Shown here: positions 7,086 through 13,207 of the stretch, in pieces | How positions within the stretch are numbered: the stretch's first letter is position 1 | How the letters are laid out: the number at the start of each line of letters is the position of its first letter | From: Actinomycetota bacterium | GTDB lineage: Bacteria > Actinomycetota > Thermoleophilia > Solirubrobacterales > Solirubrobacteraceae | Assembly (NCBI GenBank): GCA_019348435.1 | Contig: JAHWJM010000028.1 | Coordinates: forward strand, 1-13,207 | Reading direction: 5' to 3' | DNA length: 13,207 nucleotides | Program-made: the position numbers and the translations under genes | Notes under the pieces: model-generated | Told to the model about the DNA's origin: nothing | Database searches by the model: none | What the model saw: the letters and a program-made list of their open reading frames with translations, nothing else

Positions 7086-7105
7086 ACGGCGCGCCGCCGT
7101 ACACT
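7086..7105 (+). promoter_or_regulatory. Leaderless-type promoter with an inverted repeat next to the -10 element
   Basis: TACACT (7100-7105) matches the TANNNT -10 pattern. It ends 6 bases before ATG 7112, so transcription would start at or next to the A of the start codon, and no Shine-Dalgarno sequence is present. Just upstream is a perfect inverted repeat, ACGGCG, CGC, CGCCGT (7086-7100), whose last base is the first of the -10. It could be an operator, though short repeats of this kind are common in GC-rich DNA. No clear -35 is seen (GGTCGA at 7077-7082 is poor). Confidence 0.5.
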
Positions 7106-7111
7106 GCCGCC

Positions 7112-7768
7112 ATGCCCGTCGAGCCCCGTTTCGTTCCGCGCTTCGTCGCCGAGCCCCCGCAGGAACCGCTGCCCTACGGACGCTGGGCGGGAACGCTCGA
7201 GCGCCACTTCCTCGGCGCCTGCGACGCGATCGACGCCGGCGACGAGGATCTCGGCGACCCCGGCGAGATCGCCTTCTACCCCGACCGCACGTGGCACGGG
7301 AGGACGTACGTCCCGGCCACGGCGCGTACCTCGAAGGGCTTCGAGCTGTTCGGCTATGTCTCCTTCCGGACCGCCACCGAGGATCGCGAGCCGACGGAGT
7401 TCGACGCCGTCGCGGACTTCACCGAGGACACCGCCGACGCCAACCCCGACTGGCAGCTCGATCTCTGCGAGGAGGTCGTCGGCACCTGGCGCGGCGAGCA
7501 CGGCAAGCTCGCGCACATGACGCTCGTCTGGGGTCGGCCGCTGGTGCCCAAAGGCGCGATCGTCACCGCTGAGCTCGCCGACCTCACCGTCGACCAGTGC
7601 GAGCTCGTCATGGAGCGCTTCACGCTGCTGGCGCCCGACGCCTACCGCGGCGACACGCTGGACGCCAAGCTCTACGACGCCAAGGGCAAGGAGCTCGCGC
7701 GCGAGTCGCTGTACGAGGACGACGGCGAGGACGACGAGGACGACGAGGACCCGGACGAGGGCCGCTAA
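7112..7768 (+). CDS. Unrecognised acidic protein with Asp/Glu-rich C-terminal tail
   Basis: I do not recognise this 218-residue protein. It is soluble-looking, with no signal peptide or membrane segment. The body (about 1-200) is mixed alpha/beta in appearance, rich in aromatic residues and acidic. Notable stretches are FYPDRTWHGRTYVPATA (55-71), FELFGYVSFRTA (77-88), WQLDLCEEVVGTWRGEHGK (114-132) and FTLLAPDAYRGDTLDAKLYD (170-189). The last 17 residues (about 202-218) are nearly all Asp and Glu. The frame is open back to 7040, but ATG 7112 is chosen because a TACACT -10 element sits just before it, giving a leaderless mRNA. The 7-base gap to the nitroreductase suggests one transcript. Coding status is supported by strong GC3 bias and a protein-like composition; function is unknown. 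Confidence 0.75.
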   Translation: MPVEPRFVPRFVAEPPQEPLPYGRWAGTLERHFLGACDAIDAGDEDLGDPGEIAFYPDRTWHGRTYVPATARTSKGFELFGYVSFRTATEDREPTEFDAVADFTEDTADANPDWQLDLCEEVVGTWRGEHGKLAHMTLVWGRPLVPKGAIVTAELADLTVDQCELVMERFTLLAPDAYRGDTLDAKLYDAKGKELARESLYEDDGEDDEDDEDPDEGR

Positions 7769-7775
7769 CGCCGCG

Positions 7776-8288
7776 ATGGACCTCGAGCAGGCGATCCGCA
7801 CACGGCGCACGCACAAGGCCTACGCGCCGGAACCGCTGGCACGGAAGACGCTCGACGAGCTCTTCGAGCTCGCCCGCTGGGCGCCGAACCACAAGCTCAC
7901 GAACCCCTGGCGCTTCCGCGTCCTCGGACCCGCCGCGCTGGCGCGGCTCAAGCAGGCCGCAGACGACCCGATCGCCGCCGCCAAGCTCGACCGCGCGCCC
8001 ACGCTCGTGCTCGTGTCGGCGACGCAGTCCGGCGATCCCCTCATGGACGAGGAGGACGTGCTCGCCGCCGCGACGGCCGCCTACGTCGTCCTGCTCGCCG
8101 CCCACGGCCGCGGCCTCGCCGGCTACTGGCGCACGCCGGGCGTGGTGCGCACGCCCGCGGGCCGCGCGGCGCTCGGCGTCCCCGACGACGAGCGCGTTCT
8201 GGGGCTGCTGCATCTAGGCCATCCGCGCCAGGAGCCACGGGTGCCCGAGCGCGCCCCCGTCACCGAGATCGCCACGTACCTCGAGTAG
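7776..8288 (+). CDS. Small nitroreductase-family flavoprotein (YdjA-like)
   Basis: A predicted FMN-binding oxidoreductase using NAD(P)H; the physiological substrate is unknown. The 170-residue protein starts with the family pattern MDLEQAIRTRRTHKAYAPEPL, whose RTRRT stretch (8-12) normally contacts the FMN phosphate. It continues with ARWAPNHKLTNPWRFRVL (33-50), the flavin-contact segment typical of the YdjA/TdsD-like branch, and ends with a GLLHLGHP (143-150) turn seen near the C-terminus of these enzymes. It is shorter than most nitroreductases (about 180-220), which fits the compact YdjA-like subgroup. It begins 7 bases after the preceding stop with no clear Shine-Dalgarno sequence, so it is probably co-transcribed with the unknown protein. 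Confidence 0.88.
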   Translation: MDLEQAIRTRRTHKAYAPEPLARKTLDELFELARWAPNHKLTNPWRFRVLGPAALARLKQAADDPIAAAKLDRAPTLVLVSATQSGDPLMDEEDVLAAATAAYVVLLAAHGRGLAGYWRTPGVVRTPAGRAALGVPDDERVLGLLHLGHPRQEPRVPERAPVTEIATYLE

Positions 8289-8324
8289 CCGCGAAACTTG
8301 CGCACACAAACGAGCACTGAAACC

Positions 8325-8343
8325 GCTCCGGCCGCGCCGGGGC
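8325..8343 (+). promoter_or_regulatory. Hairpin in the gap before the peptide-binding lipoprotein gene
   Basis: GCTCCGGC, CGC, GCCGGGGC can pair over 8 positions with one G-U wobble and a 3-nt loop. It ends 6 bases before the Shine-Dalgarno sequence. No U-run follows, so it is more likely a leader structure of the ABC operon than a classical terminator of the upstream genes. The preceding stretch 8291-8323 is noticeably more A-rich than its surroundings and probably contains the operon promoter, but I cannot assign -10 and -35 boxes with confidence. Confidence 0.4.
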
Positions 8344-8349
8344 CAGCCG

Positions 8350-8355
8350 AGGAGG
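8350..8355 (+). promoter_or_regulatory. Strong Shine-Dalgarno sequence for the binding lipoprotein
   Basis: AGGAGG, within a GAGGAGGAG stretch, lies 8 bases before ATG 8364. It is the best ribosome binding site in the window and rules out the upstream in-frame TTG at 8298 as the start. Confidence 0.85.
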
Positions 8356-8363
8356 AGCAAGGT

Positions 8364-10046
8364 ATGCCAGGGTCCCTCAGAGGCTTGATCTGCCTGTCGC
8401 TCGCGAGCGTGGCCATCTCGGGCCTCACCGCGTGCGGCGGCGACGACGGCGACGCCGACGCCGACGCCGAAGCGGTGAGCGAGGCGACGAACGGCGGTAG
8501 GACCGGCGGGACGATCACGACGGCGTACACCTCGTTTCCGGACTACCTCGATCCGGCGCTGTCGTACACGCAGGAGGGCTGGCAGTCGATGTGGACCGTC
8601 TACACGCCGCTGCTGACCTACAAGCACGCGGAGGGAGCGGAGGGCGCGACGGTCGTGCCCGGCCTCGCCGAGGCGATGCCCGACATCTCCCACGACGGCA
8701 GGGTCTACAAGCTCAGGCTGCGCGAGGGCCTGACGTACTCCGACGGCACCGACGTCAAGGCCTCGGACTTCGAGCACACGATCAAGCGCGTGCTGAACCT
8801 CCAGTCCGGCGGATCGTCGTTCTACCAGAGCATCGAGGGCGCCGAGAAGTACATCGACGACGGCCGCGCAGGCGCCGACATCTCGGGCATCGAGACCAGC
8901 GACGAGACGCGCGACATCACGATCACCCTGACCGAGCCCGACGAGCGCTTGCCGTACATCCTCGCGATGAACTTCGCCGCCGTCGTCCCGGGCGACACGC
9001 CGTTTGAGAACCAGACGAAGAACCCGCCGCCCGGCGTCGGGCCGTACAAGTTCGACAACGTGCGCATCAACCGCGGCTACGACCTCGTCAAGGTGCCCGC
9101 CTTCGACGTCCCCGACCAGGCGACCGGCAAGCTCGACACGATCAACGTCGAGGTCGTCAAGAACCGCCGCCGCCAGACGCAGGACACGATCCAGAACAAG
9201 ATCGACTACATGCACGATCCGCCGGCGCCCGACCAGCTGCGCGAGGTCCGCGCCCGCTACACGGGTACGCGCTACGCGGAGTTCGTCACGAACTCGACCT
9301 ACTACTACTTCCTCAACCACGACGTCGCCCCGTTCGACAACGCCGAGGCGCGCGAGGCGGTCAACATCGCGATCGACAAGCGCTCCCTGGCCCGCCTGTT
9401 CGGCGGCCTGCTCGAGCCCGGCTGCAACTTCCTGCCGCCCGGCATGAAGGGCTACGAGAAGATCGAGCCCTGCCCCTGGGGCGATCCGACCGCCGCCCCT
9501 GACGTCGCGAAGGCCCGGCAGCTCGTCGAGTCGTCCGGCACGGCCGGCCAGGCGGTGACGGTGTTCGGAAACGACGAGCCGGAGCCCAAGGCGCTGGCGG
9601 AGTACCTGTCCGACGTCCTCAACGACATCGGCTACAAGGCGCGGCCGCGGATCATCGAGGCCTCCGTCTACCCCGCGACGATCGGCAATCACAAGACGCG
9701 GGCCCAAGCCGGCTTCGCGAACTGGTTTCAGGACTTCCCCCACCCGGGCAACTTCATGTTCCTCGTGGACGGGGACTCGATCCAGCCGACGAACAACCAG
9801 AACTTCGGCAACGTGAACGATCCCGAGATCAACGAGATCCTCGACGCGGCCAGCCGCAACGCCGACATCGAGGAGGTCGCCGATGACTACGCCCGCGCCG
9901 ACAGGCTGACCGTCGAAGGCGCACACGTCGCGGCGTACGGCCATCGCGAGCTGACGGTGTTCTACTCAGACCGGATCGACTTCGAGAACTGCACATCGTG
10001 GCATCCGGTGTACAACCTCGATCTCACGCAGCTCTGCCTGAAGTAG
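8364..10046 (+). CDS. ABC transporter substrate-binding lipoprotein, family 5 (oligopeptide/dipeptide type)
   Basis: The extracellular solute receptor of the following ABC importer. The 560-residue precursor has a lipoprotein signal peptide with the lipobox LTAC and lipidated Cys24, then a Gly/Asp/Ala linker (GGDDGDADADAEA). The mature part reads as a family 5 binding protein: YLDPALSYTQEGWQSMWTVY near the start, YKLRLREGLTYSDGTDVKASD (typical of DppA/OppA lobe I), GVGPYKFDNV, and a C-terminal hinge region with FANWFQDFPHPGNF. Members bind peptides, nickel or other small molecules. The adjacent DppBCDF-like subunits favour peptides, but the ligand is not determined. The start is set by AGGAGG at 8350. 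The 3' end overlaps the permease frame by up to 49 nt. Confidence 0.93.
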   Translation: MPGSLRGLICLSLASVAISGLTACGGDDGDADADAEAVSEATNGGRTGGTITTAYTSFPDYLDPALSYTQEGWQSMWTVYTPLLTYKHAEGAEGATVVPGLAEAMPDISHDGRVYKLRLREGLTYSDGTDVKASDFEHTIKRVLNLQSGGSSFYQSIEGAEKYIDDGRAGADISGIETSDETRDITITLTEPDERLPYILAMNFAAVVPGDTPFENQTKNPPPGVGPYKFDNVRINRGYDLVKVPAFDVPDQATGKLDTINVEVVKNRRRQTQDTIQNKIDYMHDPPAPDQLREVRARYTGTRYAEFVTNSTYYYFLNHDVAPFDNAEAREAVNIAIDKRSLARLFGGLLEPGCNFLPPGMKGYEKIEPCPWGDPTAAPDVAKARQLVESSGTAGQAVTVFGNDEPEPKALAEYLSDVLNDIGYKARPRIIEASVYPATIGNHKTRAQAGFANWFQDFPHPGNFMFLVDGDSIQPTNNQNFGNVNDPEINEILDAASRNADIEEVADDYARADRLTVEGAHVAAYGHRELTVFYSDRIDFENCTSWHPVYNLDLTQLCLK

Positions 10047-11002
10047 GTCGCCCCGCGGGGCTGGCGCTGCGCAGGCTGCGGCGCAACCGCACGGCGCTCG
10101 GCTTCGGCGCGCTGTTCGTCGCCCTCGTGGCGCTCGCGCTGGCCGCCCCGCTGTGGGCGCACATCGCCGGCACCACGCCGTCGAAGAACCATCTCTCCGA
10201 CACGGTCGTCGTCGACGGCAGGACCGAGCAGGTCGTGACGTTCGACGGCGTGCCGATCGCGCCGACATGGCAGAAGAAGTTCTTCCTCGGCGCTGACACC
10301 AACGGCCGCGACGTCGCCGTGCGCCTGCTCTACGGCGCGCGCAACTCGCTGTTCATCGGCATCGCGGCCGCGCTGATCACGACGGTTCTGGCGGTGCTGC
10401 TGGGCACCCTGGCCGGCTACTTCCGCGGCTGGACGGACGCTGTCATCTCGCGCAGCCTCGACGTCCTGTGGGCGTTTCCGGTCCTGCTGCTCGGTGTCGC
10501 GCTCGGCGTCTCGCTCGCGCTGGGCGGCCTGAAGGTCGGCCCGCTGGAGATCTCGGGCGACTCGAAGTGGATCCCGACGATGATCATCGCCGTCGTCAGC
10601 GTCGTCTACCTCGCGCGCCCGATCCGCGGTCAGGTGCTGTCGCTGCGCGAGAAGGAGTTCGTAGAGGCCGCGCGGGCGCAGGGCGCGGGACCGCTTCGGA
10701 TCATGTTCGGCGAGCTGCTGCCCAACCTCGTCTCGACGATCCTCGTCTTCTTCGCGCTGCTCGTCGCCAACGCGATCCTGCTCGAGGCGGCGCTGTCGTT
10801 CCTCGGCGCCGGCGTGCAGCCGCCCGAGCCGTCGTGGGGCACGATGCTCGCCGAGGGCATCACCCTGCTGGCGACGTCGCCGCACCTGACGATCGTGCCG
10901 GGCCTCATGCTCGTGCTGACGGTGCTCTCGCTGAACATCTTCGGCGACGGCGTGCGCGACGCGCTGGACCCGCGCGGCAAGGTACGGCCGGAGCACGGCT
11001 GA
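9998..11002 (+). CDS. ABC importer permease, DppC/OppC type
   Basis: One of two inner-membrane channel subunits of the peptide importer. It has 334 residues as read from GTG 9998: a basic N-terminus, a first membrane span (about 33-51), an extracytoplasmic segment with the DppC signature FLGADTNGRDVAVRLLYGAR (96-115), then five more spans. The EAA loop that docks on the ATPase is EFVEAARAQGAGPLRIMFGE (220-239). The start is uncertain: GTG 9998 lies inside the binding-protein gene (49-nt overlap) and has only a weak Shine-Dalgarno sequence, but no other in-frame ATG or GTG occurs before the first membrane span. A CTG near 10062 is conceivable. The stop overlaps the next ATG by one base (TGATG), so translation is coupled. 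Confidence 0.92.
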   Translation: MASGVQPRSHAALPEVGRPAGLALRRLRRNRTALGFGALFVALVALALAAPLWAHIAGTTPSKNHLSDTVVVDGRTEQVVTFDGVPIAPTWQKKFFLGADTNGRDVAVRLLYGARNSLFIGIAAALITTVLAVLLGTLAGYFRGWTDAVISRSLDVLWAFPVLLLGVALGVSLALGGLKVGPLEISGDSKWIPTMIIAVVSVVYLARPIRGQVLSLREKEFVEAARAQGAGPLRIMFGELLPNLVSTILVFFALLVANAILLEAALSFLGAGVQPPEPSWGTMLAEGITLLATSPHLTIVPGLMLVLTVLSLNIFGDGVRDALDPRGKVRPEHG

Positions 11003-11951
11003 TGGGCCGCTTCGTCGTGCGCCGGCTCGTCGGGATGGTGGTCGTGATGTTCGCCGTCTCGGTGCTGACGTTCCTCATCTTCAACGTCATCCCCAACGGC
11101 GACCCGGCCGATCGCATGGCCGGCAAGAACTCGACGCCGGCGCAGATCGCGGCCATCGAGAGGGAGTGGGGCTTCGACGAGCCGCTGTACGAGCAGTACC
11201 TCACGACGATGGAGAAGGTGGCCAGCGGCGACCTCATCTCCTACGCCAACCAGACGAACGTCGTCGAGGAGATCAAGCGGGGGCTCCCGCGGACGTTCGC
11301 CCTCGCGATCGGTGCGGCGCTTCTGTGGTTTGCGATGGGCACCGCGCTGGGGCTGTACACCGCCGTGCGGGCGGGCCGCTGGACGGACACGCTCGTCACC
11401 GTGCTGGCGCTCATCGGCATCTCGATGCCCGTGTTCTGGCTCGGCGCGCTCGCGAGCTACTACCTCGGCTTCAAGGCGGGCCTCTTCCCCAACGGCGGCT
11501 ACTCCGAGATCGGCCAGGCCGGTGTGTGGGAGTGGGTCAAGCACATGATCCTGCCGTGGGCCGTGCTCGCCACGCTGTTCATCGGCGTCTATTCGCGGGT
11601 GCTGCGAGCCAACGTCCTGGACACGCTCAACGAGGATTATGTCCGCACGGCGCGGGCCAAGGGCCTGACCGAGCGCCGGGTGATGGTGCACCACGTCCTG
11701 CGCAACTCGCTGATCCCGATCGTGACGCTCTGGGGACTCGATTTCGGGATGGTGCTCGGCGGCGGCGCGATCCTCACCGAGACGGTGTTCGACCTGCAGG
11801 GCGTGGGGCAGTACTTCGCCGAGTCGGTCGGGCAGCTCGATGTGCCGCCGGTGCTCGCCGTGACGCTCTTCGGCGCGTTCTTCATCGTGCTGCTCAACAC
11901 GCTCGTCGATATCGCCTACGCCGCCCTGGACCCGCGGATCCGGCTCTCGTC

Positions 11952-11955
<4 letters not shown>
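11002..11955 (+). CDS. ABC importer permease, DppB/OppB type
   Basis: The second inner-membrane channel subunit, pairing with the DppC-type protein. The 317 residues start with the typical N-terminal span MGRFVVRRLVGMVVVMF. An extracytoplasmic region with NVIPNGDPADRMA (28-40) and ERE.GFDEPLYEQY (53-66) follows, then five more spans. The EAA loop is EDYVRTARAKGLTERRVMVH (211-230), followed by HVLRNSLIP. Both the position and sequence of this loop match DppB. In the well-known dpp and opp operons the B gene precedes C; here it follows. The start ATG shares its A with the preceding stop and the 3' end overlaps the ATPase gene by 4 nt (GTGA). Confidence 0.94.
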
Positions 11956-13000
<1,045 letters not shown>

Positions 13001-13004
<4 letters not shown>

Positions 13005-13207
13005 CCGCCGCGCCGAGCGCGGGGGGCGGCGGCGCGACGGCCGCGCCCGACCCCAAGGTGCTGCTCGCCGGCGACCACCTCAAGCAGTACTTCCCGATCA
13101 GGCGGGGCCTGCTGTTCGACCGGGCGGTCGCGCACGTGCACGCCGTCGACGACGTCACGCTGCACCTGCGCGAGGGCGAGACGCTCGGCCTGGTCGGCGA
13201 GTCGGGC
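13001..13207 (+). CDS. ABC importer ATPase, DppF/OppF type (5' part only)
   Basis: The second ATPase of the importer, cut by the right edge after 69 codons. After an Ala/Gly-rich leader (1-17), the visible part reads LLAGDHLKQYFPIRRGLLFD, a typical OppF/DppF start, then VHAVDDVTLHLREGETLGLVGESG, which ends inside Walker A. The GTG start overlaps the stop of the DppD-type gene by 4 nt. The DppF assignment rests on the KQYFPI segment and on position in the operon. Confidence 0.9.

Noticed and set aside
7027..7111. Intrinsic terminator after dtd
   Set aside because: Only short GC-rich inverted repeats are present, without a T-run. The best one abuts the -10 element and fits a promoter context better.
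8214..9944. A 576-codon open frame on the minus strand
   Set aside because: It is opposite the binding lipoprotein gene and shows V/R/D/L-rich antisense composition. The plus strand has a lipobox, a Shine-Dalgarno sequence and family 5 motifs.
9962..10996. Minus-strand 344-codon open frame
   Set aside because: It is the antisense of the DppC-type permease, extremely rich in Arg, Asp, Glu and Gln, and shows no motif.
11166..11951. Extension of the DppD-type ATPase frame upstream into the permease gene
   Set aside because: The extension is out-of-frame permease sequence; GTG 11952 in a GTGA overlap is the natural start.

Overview
This window is very GC-rich bacterial chromosome with strongly GC-biased third codon positions, GTG and TTG starts, and one start that looks leaderless. 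The content is ordinary for a free-living Gram-positive-type heterotroph: a lipoprotein-anchored oligopeptide ABC importer, a PPi-type phosphofructokinase and a membrane-anchored thioredoxin. I infer a high-GC actinobacterium, most likely from the Thermoleophilia (Solirubrobacterales, Conexibacter-like). That placement rests on composition and general gene style, not on a marker gene. I see no mobile element, CRISPR array, rRNA, tRNA or phage gene.

Layout. (1) Positions 1-2912, minus strand: a large superfamily II DEAD/DEAH helicase that runs off the left edge. It has a roughly 75-residue hyperacidic insertion ahead of Walker A and an apparent frameshift before its charged C-terminal tail. 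(2) 2913-3106: a divergent intergenic region with a perfect 17-bp inverted repeat. (3) 3107-7026, plus strand: a closely spaced run of five genes. These are a membrane-anchored TlpA-like thioredoxin, a GalT-like protein that has lost the HIT-type catalytic histidine and zinc ligands, an AEC-family permease, a phosphofructokinase with PPi-type residues, and D-aminoacyl-tRNA deacylase (dtd). (4) 7112-8288: an unrecognised acidic-tailed protein behind a leaderless-type promoter, then a small nitroreductase. (5) 8364 to the right edge: an oligopeptide/dipeptide ABC importer in the order binding lipoprotein, DppC-type permease, DppB-type permease, DppD-type ATPase, DppF-type ATPase (cut by the edge). 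The genes overlap by 1 to 49 nt.

How the genes work together. The importer operon is self-contained: the lipoprotein captures peptide, the two permeases form the channel and the two ATPases drive it. The 3107-7026 run mixes functions (redox, sugar-nucleotide-like, transport, glycolysis, tRNA proofreading), and the spacing suggests co-transcription rather than one pathway. I found no convincing novel system. The items most worth a second look are the degenerate GalT-like protein, the helicase with its acidic insertion and possible frameshift, and the unassigned protein at 7112-7768.
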